In this document: one piece after another, positions 51,146 to 60,038 of the stretch
How positions within the stretch are numbered: the stretch's first letter is position 1
How the letters are laid out: the number at the start of each line of letters is the position of its first letter
Assembly (NCBI GenBank): GCA_001897425.1
Contig: MKSW01000014.1
Span: 8,869-72,868 of the forward strand
Length of the DNA stretch: 64,000 bases
Direction: 5' to 3'
Origin: Actinobacteria bacterium 69-20
GTDB lineage: Bacteria > Actinomycetota > Actinomycetes > Mycobacteriales > Nakamurellaceae
Notes under the pieces: generated by a model
Database searches by the model: none
Told to the model about the DNA's origin: nothing
What the model saw: only the letters and a program-made list of their open reading frames with translations
Made by a program: the position numbers and the translations under genes

Positions 51146-51322
51146 TCACCGGCCGGTTCCATGCTGTCCACGGTGAAGGCGCGCCATACGCACCAGGAGC
51201 GCCCCAGCAACCACCATCACCGCACCCAAGAACAAGAACAGCGGCGTGTCGACACCGGTGTATGCAAGCGTTCCGGCACCGCCTGCGCTCGCCGCCAACA
51301 CCTTGATTCCGTTCGAATACAT
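51146..51322 (-). CDS. 58-residue LAYTG-motif membrane protein
   Basis: A tiny gene on the minus strand with an excellent ribosome-binding site (AAAGGAG, 7 nt, ATG). It encodes MYSNGIKVLAASAGGAGT, then LAYTG (19-23), a 17-residue hydrophobic helix (about 28-44) and a basic tail RMARLHRGQHGTGR. The LAxTG-helix-basic order is a sortase class E sorting signal, but there is no ordinary signal peptide and almost no mature domain. It lies 78 bp downstream of the GT2 gene on the same strand, likely cotranscribed. It may be a small regulator or anchor subunit of the synthase. I do not recognise a named family. Confidence 0.75.
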   Translation of the reverse strand: MYSNGIKVLAASAGGAGTLAYTGVDTPLFLFLGAVMVVAGALLVRMARLHRGQHGTGR

Positions 51323-51400
51323 GACGCGACTCCTTTCACCTGCATGCCACGATCACCCGACCTCCGACCGCTGTGTCACGCACCGCTGTGTCACACACCA

Positions 51401-52780
51401 CTACGTCATCGGGGAGGGTTCGACCCAGCGGTCGGCTCTCGCCGCACCACCGGCGAGAGCCTCCGAAACCGCTGCCGCCGCCTTCTCCGCCCCCACCTCG
51501 ATCGCCCGCTCGGTCTTGTCCCACTGCACGTCGTGTGCCCACTGCCGGCGCGCCCCCCGCCAGGTAGCGACCACGCCGAGAAGCAGGAAACCGGGGTAGA
51601 CGAATCCAGCCAGCAGGCAGCGCCAGTACGGCTCGTCACGCAGGGACAGACGATGCACCGTCCCCCACAGCAGGCCGGGGAAAAGGATGACGCCCACGAG
51701 TTCCGTGAGGCCTATCCAGAGCACCCCGCGCGGATCGCCGAGGACGGGGATCGTGTCGCCCAGGAGCGAGAAGACGATGGTGCAGCCGAGGACCACCGCG
51801 ATGACGATCGATAGCGGCACCGCCAGCCACGGCATCAGCAGGTATTGCAGAAAGTCGAGCAGGCCCAGGCTGGTCACCTCGCGTGACGCCATCAATTTTC
51901 GGATGTAACGGCCGCACTGGAAATTGCCTTGCGCCCAGCGGCTTCGCTGCCGCAGCAGGCGACGGATATCGGTCACCGCCTGCTGGCTGGTGACCGCACG
52001 CTGGGTGTAGCGGATCCCGATGCCTGCGAGATGCAGCCGGATGCCCAGTTCAACGTCCTCGACCAGGCACGACGACCACGGCGCCCGCCCCAACAAAGCC
52101 AATGTGGACAGGCGCGTGTACTGGCCGTTGCCGCCGAGACCGACGCTGCCGACACGGTTGCGCCACGACTGGCCCGCATCGGCGATGCAGGCGAACTCGA
52201 TGTCTTGGACAAAGGCCAGCAGACGCGTTCGATTGCGGATGCGGACCCGCGTCTGGCACGCGCCGACGCCCGGCTGCGCGAGCACGTCGGCGACCTCTGC
52301 CAACGACTCCCGAGTGGTGCGGCCATCTGCGTCGAGCACTCCCACGACGATGCGGTCCATCGCACCGAGATGCACTGCCAAGGAACAGATCTCGCGGTAC
52401 GCGGCGTTCAGGGCCGCGCCCTTGCCGCGACGCGCCTCCGGCGGCGCCCGATGGAGCACCGTCAGTCGTCGGTCATCGATCCCGTCGAGGATCGCGGGCG
52501 TCCGATCGGTCGAGCCGTCGTCGACAACAACGACGTGGACAGGGATCCCCGGGGTATCGAGGTCGAGTGCCGCGGCCACCGTGGGCGCAATGACCCGTTC
52601 CTCGTTGAGCGCAGGAATGACGAGCCAGAACTCCATGGCAGGCCGTGCGGTGGGAACAGCACCGCTGTCCCCGATCGCTCGCGATGAGCGCCGCCATTCG
52701 CCGACCATTGCCAGGCCGGAGTTGTAGACAGGCCATCCGAGAAGGGCAGCCAACATCAACAGCTGCCAGACGCCGATCAT
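51401..52780 (-). CDS. Processive family 2 glycosyltransferase (polysaccharide synthase)
   Basis: About 459 residues. An N-terminal TM helix precedes a GT-A domain with all four synthase motifs: DDG (87-89), DAD (150-152), EDVE (241-244, probable catalytic base region) and QRSRW (278-282, QxxRW). Several TM helices follow (about 315-410), then a cytosolic amphipathic tail. This is the layout of NAG, hyaluronan or cellulose-type synthases that polymerise and extrude a polysaccharide. The start is taken at ATG 52780 before the first TM segment; no clear ribosome-binding site is seen. It is divergent from wecB, with a 344-bp shared control region. Confidence 0.87.
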   Translation of the reverse strand: MIGVWQLLMLAALLGWPVYNSGLAMVGEWRRSSRAIGDSGAVPTARPAMEFWLVIPALNEERVIAPTVAAALDLDTPGIPVHVVVVDDGSTDRTPAILDGIDDRRLTVLHRAPPEARRGKGAALNAAYREICSLAVHLGAMDRIVVGVLDADGRTTRESLAEVADVLAQPGVGACQTRVRIRNRTRLLAFVQDIEFACIADAGQSWRNRVGSVGLGGNGQYTRLSTLALLGRAPWSSCLVEDVELGIRLHLAGIGIRYTQRAVTSQQAVTDIRRLLRQRSRWAQGNFQCGRYIRKLMASREVTSLGLLDFLQYLLMPWLAVPLSIVIAVVLGCTIVFSLLGDTIPVLGDPRGVLWIGLTELVGVILFPGLLWGTVHRLSLRDEPYWRCLLAGFVYPGFLLLGVVATWRGARRQWAHDVQWDKTERAIEVGAEKAAAAVSEALAGGAARADRWVEPSPMT

Positions 52781-53124
52781 CGCCGAGACACGGCAATCCT
52801 CGACGGCACGGCATCCCGACGCAGCACGGCGGCCAAGGCGCGGCACAGGCCAGTGCTCGCGACAGCGGAACCCGGAAGAAGCGCGCCCATGTCAGCCTCC
52901 GCTCCGCTGCGTACGGTCAGCAATCAGATTCACCACTGATCGTCAGATTAAGACTCATCCGGATGACCGAGGTTTCGAAAGTGGTGTGAAACACACGAAG
53001 AGTAGCGATGAACTGCCGTCATACGGGTGAATTGCTCGTGTAATGGAGGTCGGGTCCGTTCGGCTGAGCGGGCTACGGCACCGCCTCTCGCGACGGCAAC
53101 TCACTACATCTTCCGGAGGCGCAC
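52781..53124. other. Divergent control region between the GT2 synthase and wecB
   Basis: 344 bp without a gene. It contains a 12-bp palindrome TCATCCGGATGA (52955-52966), a GTGTG-AAA-CACAC repeat (52984-52996) and a degenerate copy of the dispersed element (GAACTGCCGTCATAC, 53010-53024). The rest of the sequence shows nothing recognisable. Confidence 0.4.
52955..52966. promoter_or_regulatory. Palindrome in the divergent region, possible operator
   Basis: TCATCCGGATGA is a perfect 12-bp palindrome about midway between the two divergent exopolysaccharide transcripts. Confidence 0.3.
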
Positions 53125-54456
53125 GTGACGGGACACACCGACAGAGCCTTGATCGAAATGCCTGTCGCCACCCAGCCGCCGCGGCCGGAGGGGGCTGCGC
53201 CGACCGTCTGTCTCATCGGCGGAACGCGACCCGAGGCGATCAAGATCGCACCCGTGGTACGTGCCATGCGAGCGGCCGGGCGACTGCACCCGATCGTCCT
53301 GGCCAGCGGCCAACACCCCACGTCCTTCACCCACGCGTTAGCGGCATTCGGCGAAGCCCCCGACATCGAACTCGCGATCACACGGCACTCCGGGACGCAG
53401 CCCGAGCTGGCTGCCGCCCTGGTGGCCGCGTTCGACGCACAGCTGTCCATGCTGAACCCGTCGGCGGTGCTGGTCCAGGGCGACACGACCACCGCGCTGA
53501 TCGCAGCCATGGTCGCGTTCTGGCGCCGCATCGCGGTAGTCCATCTGGAGGCCGGGCTACGTTCCGGCGATCTCCGCGCACCCTTCCCGGAAGAAGCCAA
53601 CCGCGCGCTGATCAGCCGGATCACGAATGTGCATCTGGCGCCCACGCCCCGAGCAGCCCGCAACCTGCAGCGCGAAGGAATCGGTGGCGACGTGTGGTGT
53701 GTGGGAAATACCGTGGTGGATGCGGCCTTGACGATGGCGCACATCGCCGAAAGCGAGGCCGCCCGACCCGCGGCGAGCGGACCATTGCCGGGACGCCTGC
53801 GGCGCACCGAGCGGCGGCTGGCCGCGGCCACGGAACGAGCACGGCGCGGCCGGAGCCACCTGGTCCTCGCCACCGCTCATCGACGCGAATCCTGGGGGGA
53901 CGGGCTTGATCACATCCTCGCAGCCATGAACGAGTTGGCGGATGGCGACGAGACCGTGGAGATCGTGTTTCCCGCGCATCCCAACGCCGAGGTCGCGGCC
54001 CGAGTACACCGTGCACTCGACCATCGAGAGCGGATCATCGTCACGCCGCCGCTCGATTACCCGCGATTGATCCAGGTGCTGTCCGTGGCGACCCTGGTGT
54101 GCTCCGATTCCGGCGGCATCCAGGAGGAAGCACCGACCTTCGGCGTGCCCGTGCTGGTGCTGCGCGACGTGACCGAGCGCACTGAAGCGGTAGAGGCAGG
54201 GACGGCAACACTGGTCGGCACCGATGCGGCCACCATCGTCGCCCATGCCCGCGCGGTACTCGACGGCGGACACCGCTTCCCCATCGGCCGGAACCCGTTC
54301 GGCGACGGTCACGCGAGCGAACGCACCGAGCAGGCGGTGGCGTGGCTGCTGGGACGGGCAGACCATCCGCCGGCAGCCTTCCGGCCGGCTATCGGCCGCC
54401 CGGCCGGGCAACGCAGGCGCCGTGCTCCGCTGCACGGGTTGGCAATGCCGGCGTGA
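53125..54456 (+). CDS. wecB: UDP-N-acetylglucosamine 2-epimerase (non-hydrolysing)
   Basis: A 443-residue enzyme that converts UDP-GlcNAc to UDP-ManNAc. It carries the N-terminal IGGTRPEAIKIAPVVRAM, the active-site HLEAGLRSGD and TAHRRESWGDGL (catalytic acids and His), and SDSGGIQEEAPTFGVPVLVLRD for nucleotide binding. It has about 60 extra residues at the two ends and an Arg/Ala-rich insert near 215-245. GGAGG precedes the GTG. The 3' end overlaps the next gene as GTGA, indicating one operon that would supply an amino-sugar donor. Confidence 0.93.
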   Translation: MTGHTDRALIEMPVATQPPRPEGAAPTVCLIGGTRPEAIKIAPVVRAMRAAGRLHPIVLASGQHPTSFTHALAAFGEAPDIELAITRHSGTQPELAAALVAAFDAQLSMLNPSAVLVQGDTTTALIAAMVAFWRRIAVVHLEAGLRSGDLRAPFPEEANRALISRITNVHLAPTPRAARNLQREGIGGDVWCVGNTVVDAALTMAHIAESEAARPAASGPLPGRLRRTERRLAAATERARRGRSHLVLATAHRRESWGDGLDHILAAMNELADGDETVEIVFPAHPNAEVAARVHRALDHRERIIVTPPLDYPRLIQVLSVATLVCSDSGGIQEEAPTFGVPVLVLRDVTERTEAVEAGTATLVGTDAATIVAHARAVLDGGHRFPIGRNPFGDGHASERTEQAVAWLLGRADHPPAAFRPAIGRPAGQRRRRAPLHGLAMPA

Positions 54457-56153
54457 GGCGTCACGTCAACAAGCAGCGACACCTGCCGGCGTGGGCGCGA
54501 CTGATGGGCATCACGATCCTCGCGGTGGCCGTCGCGGCGGGGGCCGTCTTCGCGATCAGCCGCCCACCTGCGTTGGCTCGACCCGCCGCCCCCGATACCG
54601 GGACCGCACCGTTGCACGACCTCGCCGGGATCGCGGGTGCGCCGGCGCCCGGAGCACCGACGAACCGACGCTCCTTGGTGCTGTATGACGACTCGGGAGC
54701 GGACTGGCAGGCGCAGCAGTCCAACGCCATCCAGACGGCCAATCTGCTGTCGCGTACCGGCTATGTGACCACCCGGCCGCTCTCGGCAGCGCAGTGCGAC
54801 TGGTCCGGGTACACGGCGGTGGTCTTCATCGGCACCGACGACGGCAAGCCGGAACCGCGTTGCCTGTTCGACGACGTCGTCCACGGAAAGACGCCGCTGC
54901 TGTGGATGGGGCCTGGCATCGCACAGCTCTTCAGCGCAGTGCCTACGGCATCCACGACCCTGGGCTGGAGCACTACCGACGGCGGCTCGCTGATGCCGGT
55001 AGCGGTGCTCTACCAAGGGGTCCGATTCACGCGCCAGCCGCAACCCGACAATCCGACCGTGCCGATCGACCTGGTCGCGAAGTCCTCGAAGGCGACCGTG
55101 CGTGCGTGGGCCATCATGGCGGACGGCAGCCGCATGCCCTGGGCCGTGACCACCGGCAGCTTCACCTACATCAGCGAGGTTCCCTACAACTACGTCACCT
55201 ATGGCGATCGCTATCTCGTCGGTGCCGATCTGATCCGGTCGACCGCGCTGCCGGACGCAGACATGCCGGACCAGCACCGCGCACTGGTGCGCCTCGAGGA
55301 TGTCGGACCCACCGCCGACCCGGTCGGGCTGCGCGCCATCACCGACTATCTGTACTCGGTCCACGTACCGTTCACGGTGGCCGTGTACCCGGTCTACGTG
55401 GACGTCACCGGCAGGTATGACGACGGGAAGCCGACCACACTGCGGCTCGCGGACCGGCCGAAGGTCGTCGCCGCGCTGAAGTACATGGAACAGCACGGCG
55501 GCACGTTGGAATTACACGGCTACACGCATCAGTACGACCACACGCTGAACCCTGACGGTGTCTCGGGGGCAGATTTCGAGTTCTACCGGGTACGCAAGAA
55601 CACGGACGGCACGGTCGTGAACGTCGGGCCGGTTCCGGAGGACTCATTGGCCTGGGCCGAGTCTCGCATGCAGAGCGGCCGGGCCGAGATGATCCGAGTG
55701 GGTCTGCCCGATCCTGCGATCTTCGAGTTCCCGCATTACACAGCCTCCGCGGTGGACTACCGGGCCGCGAATGACATCTTCGGTGTGCGCTACGACGAGG
55801 GAAGCTACTTCGCGGACAGCTGTCGGCTGGGTTCCGTGCCGTGCGGGAGCACTCCGGACCCGCATTCATTCTTCCAGCAGTACTTCCCATTCCCGGTTCG
55901 CGACGCCTACGGGTCGGTGGTGATTCCCGAGGATCTCGGCTACCTGGCGCCTACGGTGGTCGGCGACACGTCCACCGAGACCGCTGCGGACATAGTCAGC
56001 TACGCGCGCCAGATGCTGGTGATCCGCGGTGGTGTCGCGAGCTTCTTCTTCCATCCCTATCTCGGTGTCGACCAACTGAAACCGATCGTGGCCGGAATCC
56101 AACAAGCCGGCTTCACGTTCGTCGCTCCCACACCGCTTGCCGAAAGAGGATGA
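54453..56153 (+). CDS. Membrane-anchored DUF2334 polysaccharide deacetylase-like protein
   Basis: A 566-residue exported protein: a short basic N-terminus, one TM/signal helix (about 17-38), a 190-residue domain resembling a Rossmann-like receiver (LVLYDDSG...QTANLLSRTGYV; VVFIGTDD), and a C-terminal DUF2334 NodB-like barrel with ALVRLEDVGPTADPVGLRAI, a HGYTHQYD metal-binding motif, FEFPHYTAS and a late FFFHPYLG. DUF2334 proteins are related to polysaccharide deacetylases, so it may trim or deacetylate the polymer outside the cell. It is translationally coupled to wecB. Confidence 0.82.
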   Translation: MRRHVNKQRHLPAWARLMGITILAVAVAAGAVFAISRPPALARPAAPDTGTAPLHDLAGIAGAPAPGAPTNRRSLVLYDDSGADWQAQQSNAIQTANLLSRTGYVTTRPLSAAQCDWSGYTAVVFIGTDDGKPEPRCLFDDVVHGKTPLLWMGPGIAQLFSAVPTASTTLGWSTTDGGSLMPVAVLYQGVRFTRQPQPDNPTVPIDLVAKSSKATVRAWAIMADGSRMPWAVTTGSFTYISEVPYNYVTYGDRYLVGADLIRSTALPDADMPDQHRALVRLEDVGPTADPVGLRAITDYLYSVHVPFTVAVYPVYVDVTGRYDDGKPTTLRLADRPKVVAALKYMEQHGGTLELHGYTHQYDHTLNPDGVSGADFEFYRVRKNTDGTVVNVGPVPEDSLAWAESRMQSGRAEMIRVGLPDPAIFEFPHYTASAVDYRAANDIFGVRYDEGSYFADSCRLGSVPCGSTPDPHSFFQQYFPFPVRDAYGSVVIPEDLGYLAPTVVGDTSTETAADIVSYARQMLVIRGGVASFFFHPYLGVDQLKPIVAGIQQAGFTFVAPTPLAERG

Positions 56154-56209
56154 TCCCAATGACGTAATCGCGATTCCCGGGCTCATGATCGCGCCGCGAT
56201 CGCCGATGA

Positions 56210-56242
56210 GGACTGTCCAGAGCTCTCCCGGAGGGACAGTCC
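56210..56242 (+). promoter_or_regulatory. Hairpin hiding the ribosome-binding site of the LamG-like gene
   Basis: GGACTGTCC (56210-56218) and GGACAGTCC (56234-56242) form a perfect 9-bp stem ending at the base before the ATG. It includes part of the GGAGGG Shine-Dalgarno at 56230-56235. Confidence 0.55.
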
Positions 56243-57034
56243 ATGCCGTTCGCCTCATCGGTAGTCGCCGCACGCACTGCGCGCCGACGCACCACCCCAC
56301 TCATACTCGGCACCGCGGCGATCTCCGCGGCATTGGTGATCGTTGCCGCCGCACCCGCGACGGCGGCGCCGACCCACGTCGCGGCGCGCCCAGTGGCCAG
56401 CACCCCCCACGCCGCATCGGGCAAGGTCTTGTTGAAGGACAACTTCACGTCGGTGCCGGCCGGTCGAACCCTCACCGACGGAGACCCGGTAGGCAGCAAC
56501 TGGCACGTCCGATACGCCGGCTTCGGCTCGGTGATCGCGACGAACCACCCAGCGCTGCGCCTGACTCCGGCAGTTTCCAAGCGACAGAACGAGACTCACG
56601 CCGCGCTGGTCACCACCAACCGCAGCTTCGGCGACATCGACGCCACAGTCTCGATGCGCACCGATGCACAGCTCCGCAAGGGCAGCGCCCCGAACCCCTG
56701 GGAGGCAGCCTGGCTACTGTGGCACTACACCGACGACAACCACTTCTACTCGCTGGTCCTCAAGCCGAACGGTTGGGAACTCGGCAAGGAAGATCCGGCC
56801 TACCCCGGCAGCCAGCGATACCTCGCGACCGGCAACGTGCCGGTCTTCCCCACCGGTGCGTGGTACAAGGTGCGGGTCCGCCAGGTCGGCCCGTCGATGA
56901 CGGTCTGGGTGAACGGGAAACAACTCGTCAGCTTCACGGACAAGCAGCGTCCCTACGCCAGCGGCCACCTGGGTCTGTACAACGAGGACGCGCAGACCTC
57001 ATTCACCGGCATCGAGGTGCAGCGCGTTCCCTGA
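56243..57034 (+). CDS. Secreted LamG/DUF1080-like carbohydrate-binding protein
   Basis: A 263-residue protein with a twin-arginine-like or Sec signal (RTARRRTTPLILGTAAISAALVIVAAAPATAA) and a concanavalin-like beta-jellyroll: VLLKDNFTSVPAGRTLTDGDPVGSNWHVRYAGFGSV, WLLWHYTDDNHFYSLVLKPNGWELGK, WYKVRVRQVGPSMTVWVNGKQLVSF and GHLGLYNEDAQTSFTGIEV. This repeat of strands is typical of glycan-binding or endo-glucanase/3-keto-disaccharide hydrolase folds; no catalytic pair is evident. It probably binds the exopolysaccharide. It lies 89 bp after the DUF2334 gene. Confidence 0.8.
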   Translation: MPFASSVVAARTARRRTTPLILGTAAISAALVIVAAAPATAAPTHVAARPVASTPHAASGKVLLKDNFTSVPAGRTLTDGDPVGSNWHVRYAGFGSVIATNHPALRLTPAVSKRQNETHAALVTTNRSFGDIDATVSMRTDAQLRKGSAPNPWEAAWLLWHYTDDNHFYSLVLKPNGWELGKEDPAYPGSQRYLATGNVPVFPTGAWYKVRVRQVGPSMTVWVNGKQLVSFTDKQRPYASGHLGLYNEDAQTSFTGIEVQRVP

Positions 57035-57107
57035 CCGGCCGGGCCGGGACGCCCGACATGCAGCGGCCACAGAATGCACCCGCAGAATGCGCCCCCCAGA
57101 ATGCACA

Positions 57108-57139
57108 GGGGGCGGGCTGCAGATCTGCAGCCCGCCCCC
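57108..57139. terminator. Perfect 32-bp palindrome, bidirectional terminator
   Basis: GGGGGCGGGCTGCAGA at 57108-57123 is followed directly by its exact reverse complement, between the convergent LamG-like and rplL genes. Confidence 0.75.
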
Positions 57140-57155
57140 GGCGGCGCCTCGCGCC

Positions 57156-57172
57156 GCGAACAGCGTCATACC
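57156..57172 (+). repeat. Dispersed element, copy 10 (after rplL)
   Basis: GCGAACAGCGTCATACC, exact over 17 bases, 17 bp from the palindromic terminator. Confidence 0.75.
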
Positions 57173-57202
57173 AGTGACGCTGCCCGCGGCGGTGGGTGAT
57201 GG

Positions 57203-57595
57203 TTACTTGACGGTCGCCTTCGCGCCGGCCTCTTCCAGCTTGGCCTTGGCGGCCTCGGCGGCCTCCTTGGTGGCCTTCTCCAGCACCGGCTTCGGCGCGG
57301 CGTCGACCAGGTCCTTGGCTTCCTTCAGGCCGAGGCCGGAGACGATCTCGCGGACCGCCTTGATGACCTGGACCTTCTTCTCGCCCGCGGACTCGAGGAT
57401 GACGTCGAACTCGTCCTGCTCCTCAGCGGCTTCGGCAGCGGCGCCACCGGCCGGACCGGCGACGGCCACGGCGGCCACCGGCGCGGCGGCGGTGACGTCG
57501 AAGGTCTCCTCGAACGCCTTGATGAACTCGGAGAGCTCGATGAGGGTGAGCTCCTTGAACTGGTCGAGAAGTTCCTCGGTGGAGAGCTTCGCCAT
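57203..57595 (-). CDS. rplL: 50S ribosomal protein L7/L12
   Basis: 130 residues: an N-terminal dimerisation domain ([27 protein letters not shown]), an Ala-rich hinge and a C-terminal factor-binding domain ([33 protein letters not shown]). The start is fixed at MAKLST, although the frame remains open upstream. Confidence 0.98.
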   Translation of the reverse strand: MAKLSTEELLDQFKELTLIELSEFIKAFEETFDVTAAAPVAAVAVAGPAGGAAAEAAEEQDEFDVILESAGEKKVQVIKAVREIVSGLGLKEAKDLVDAAPKPVLEKATKEAAEAAKAKLEEAGAKATVK

Positions 57596-57690
57596 GATGG
57601 TGTCCTTTCGTGATTCAACGTGAATGTGCCGGCCTTGATGTCGACCGGGTGGTGCGTCGGCCCGCACGGAACGCGGGCCGGTCGGTCGGA

Positions 57691-58239
57691 TCAGGCCGCT
57701 TCGCCGGATCCTGATGTGGTGCCTTCGCCCGCCCGCTTCTCCTGCAGGGCGGCGGCCAGGCGCGCGACCTGGCTGGGCAGCTGGCTGAACAGGACCGCGG
57801 CCTTGGTCAGCGAGCCCTTCATGGCGCCGGCCATCTTGGCCAGCAGCACATCGCGGGATTCGAGATCGGCGAGCTTGTCGACCTCGGCGGCGCCCACGGC
57901 ACTGCCGTCGACGAGACCGCCCTTGATCACCAGCGGCGCATTGGCCTTGGCGAAATCACGCAGCGCCTTCGCGGCATCGACCGGCTCGCCGGAGATGAAC
58001 GCGATCGCTGTCGGACCGACGAGCAGATCGTCCAGCCCCTGGATACCGGCATCCGCGGCGGCGCGCTTGACCAGCGTGTTCTTGGCGACCGTGTAGTCGG
58101 TGCCGGCCCCAAGTGCCCGCCGCAGCGCGGTGAGCTGCTTCATGGACAGACCGCGGTACTCGGTGACCACGGCCGCCTGGGAGCTGCGGAACTTCTCCGC
58201 GATCTCTGCGACCGCGGCCGTCTTGGCAGAGTTGGCCAT
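57691..58239 (-). CDS. rplJ: 50S ribosomal protein L10
   Basis: 182 residues with the stalk-base N domain ([38 protein letters not shown]) and a C-terminal helix that carries L7/L12 dimers. It is usually autoregulated through an mRNA leader, which here is about 400 nt long and contains a terminator-like hairpin. Confidence 0.97.
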   Translation of the reverse strand: MANSAKTAAVAEIAEKFRSSQAAVVTEYRGLSMKQLTALRRALGAGTDYTVAKNTLVKRAAADAGIQGLDDLLVGPTAIAFISGEPVDAAKALRDFAKANAPLVIKGGLVDGSAVGAAEVDKLADLESRDVLLAKMAGAMKGSLTKAAVLFSQLPSQVARLAAALQEKRAGEGTTSGSGEAA

Positions 58240-58383
58240 CCTCGCCTCCTTTCACTTCGTCCTTCGCACGACGCGAGCCCGCGCCGTGGCCGTGCATTCG
58301 GCAACGGGGGTTGCCGGGTCCGATCCGCCCGGCGAAGGGTTGTGCTCTTGGCGGCGCTCTCGCACCTGGCTTTGAGACGACAA

Positions 58384-58410
58384 ACGCCCCGGCGCAGGCG
58401 CACGGGGCGT
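58384..58410 (-). terminator. Attenuator-like hairpin in the rplJ leader
   Basis: ACGCCCCG and CGGGGCGT pair over 8 bp and, on the minus strand, are followed by TTTGTCGTCT. It could be an L10/L12-controlled attenuator. Confidence 0.5.
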
Positions 58411-58600
58411 GACGCACGATGTCGATCACCGTCTATGACGGCACAGCGACATTCGGCGCGATACCTCGTCCTCCTGCGTGGGCCGCCCGCGCTGGCGCGC
58501 GGAACCTTCGTTACCGGCACGCAACGTGGATCGGAGCCCGACCCGCGCCGCGCGCGGCAAGACCAACGGTCTTCGGTGGAACTGTGTCAGCCTACCGGAT

Positions 58601-58632
58601 GCCGGGAGACGGGCCAAATCAGCTCTCCCGGC
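58601..58632 (-). terminator. Hairpin after rplA
   Basis: GCCGGGAGA and TCTCCCGGC, 9 bp perfect, 14-nt loop, about 25 bp past the rplA stop. Confidence 0.5.
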
Positions 58633-58657
58633 CCGGTGGGCTGTAGCGCAACCGCGG

Positions 58658-59359
58658 TCAGGCCTCCGCGACCGCCTTGGCCTGCGCGTCGAGCGGGATC
58701 GACGGCCCCATGGTCGTCGTGACGAACGCCTTCTTCAGGTACCGCCCCTTGGCCGCGGACGGCTTGGAGCGCAGCACCTCGTCGAGCGCCGCGGCGTAGT
58801 TCTCCACCAACTGCTCGGTGCTGAACGACACCTTGCCGATGATCAGGTGCAGGTTCGCGGCCTTGTCCACCCGGAAGTTAATCTTGCCGCCCTTGATGTC
58901 CGCGACCGCCTTGGCGACATCCGCGGTGACCGTGCCGGTCTTCGGGTTCGGCATCAGGCCGCGCGGGCCCAGGATCCGCGCGATCCGGCCGACCTTGGCC
59001 ATCTGGTCGGGGGTGGCGATGGCCGCGTCGAAGTCCAGCCAGCCGCCCTGGATCTTCTCGATCAGGTCGTCCGACCCCACCGCGTCGGCACCGGCGCCCT
59101 CGGCCTCGGCGGCCTTCTCGCCGACGGCGAAGACGATCACCCGGGCGGTCTTGCCAGTGCCGTGCGGCAGGTTCACGGTGCCGCGCACCATCTGGTCGGC
59201 CTTGCGGGGGTCGACGCCCAGCACCAGGGCGACCTCCACGGTGGCGTCCTGCCGCCCGACCGACGTTTCCTTCGCGAGCGCTACGGCCTCGGCCGGGGCG
59301 TACAGCTTGGTGCGGTCGATCTTCTCTGCGGCGGCGCGATAAGCCTTGCTGCGCTTCAT
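58658..59359 (-). CDS. rplA: 50S ribosomal protein L1
   Basis: 233 residues from [20 protein letters not shown], including [16 protein letters not shown] and [22 protein letters not shown] precedes the ATG at 59359; upstream codons in the same frame are not conserved. It forms the L1 stalk. Confidence 0.98.
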   Translation of the reverse strand: MKRSKAYRAAAEKIDRTKLYAPAEAVALAKETSVGRQDATVEVALVLGVDPRKADQMVRGTVNLPHGTGKTARVIVFAVGEKAAEAEGAGADAVGSDDLIEKIQGGWLDFDAAIATPDQMAKVGRIARILGPRGLMPNPKTGTVTADVAKAVADIKGGKINFRVDKAANLHLIIGKVSFSTEQLVENYAAALDEVLRSKPSAAKGRYLKKAFVTTTMGPSIPLDAQAKAVAEA

Positions 59360-59477
59360 GGTTCTACTCCTTGATCGGAAAACGGTAGTGCAGGAGGGTG
59401 TGGTTTCCGGGCCAGCGCGTGGCCCTCCCACCGGCATCGCCCCGCGGGCCATGCCGTTCGGTACGGCGCCATCCTCA

Positions 59478-59495
59478 CGAACAGCGTCATACCCG
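59478..59495 (+). repeat. Dispersed element, copy 11 (rplK-rplA gap)
   Basis: CGAACAGCGTCATACCCG, exact over 18 bases, between rplK and rplA. Confidence 0.75.
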
Positions 59496-59503
59496 GTGCG
59501 GCA

Positions 59504-59938
59504 TCAGTCGGTGACGGTGATGCCCATCGATCGGGCGGTGCCGGCGATGATCTTGGCGGCCGCGTCGATGTCGTTCGCGTTCAGGTCGACCTGCTTGGTC
59601 GTGGCGATATCGCGGACCTGCGCCATCGTCACGGACGCGACCTTCACCGTGTGCGGGGTCCCGGAGCCCTTGGGCACGCCCGCCGCCTTGAGCAGCAGCT
59701 GCGCCGCCGGCGGGGTCTTCAGCTTGAAGTCGAACGACCGGTCCTCGTAGACCGAGATCTCGACCGGGACGACGTCGCCGCGCTGGGATTCCGTCGCGGC
59801 GTTGTACGCCTTGCAGAACTCCATGATGTTGACGCCGTGCTGACCGAGCGCGGGACCCACGGGCGGCGCCGGGTTGGCCGCGCCGGCCTTGATCTGCAGC
59901 TTGATGACGGCTGCCAGCTTCTTCTTCTTGGGGGGCAT
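59504..59938 (-). CDS. rplK: 50S ribosomal protein L11
   Basis: 144 residues beginning [37 protein letters not shown], with C-terminal [41 protein letters not shown]. It binds the GTPase-associated 23S RNA. Standard order nusG-rplK-rplA. Confidence 0.98.
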   Translation of the reverse strand: MPPKKKKLAAVIKLQIKAGAANPAPPVGPALGQHGVNIMEFCKAYNAATESQRGDVVPVEISVYEDRSFDFKLKTPPAAQLLLKAAGVPKGSGTPHTVKVASVTMAQVRDIATTKQVDLNANDIDAAAKIIAGTARSMGITVTD

Positions 59939-60002
59939 GGTTGCTTCTTCCTGGATTCCTCGGTGGTGTGGTGCGGTGCTGCACGTGGTACGTGGTTGGC
60001 GG

Positions 60003-60021
60003 CGGGTATGACGCTGTTCGC
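60003..60021 (-). repeat. Dispersed element, copy 12 (nusG-rplK gap)
   Basis: CGGGTATGACGCTGTTCGC, a perfect 19-base consensus copy on the minus strand. Confidence 0.8.
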
Positions 60022-60038
60022 GGCCGTCGCCGTGGGGC

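Larger units (their letters stand above)
58240..58657 (-). other. rplJ leader and rplA downstream region
   Basis: 418 bp without a gene on the rplA-rplJ strand. Reading along the minus strand it holds an rplA terminator hairpin, about 190 nt in which I recognise nothing, a GC-rich hairpin followed by TTTGT, then about 145 nt of leader before rplJ. Position and layout fit an L10-binding autoregulatory leader. Confidence 0.45.

Noticed and set aside
57108..57139. The perfect palindrome containing CTGCAGATCTGCAG as a repressor operator
   Set aside because: Its GC-rich 16-bp arms between two convergent genes fit a bidirectional terminator better; no promoter is near.
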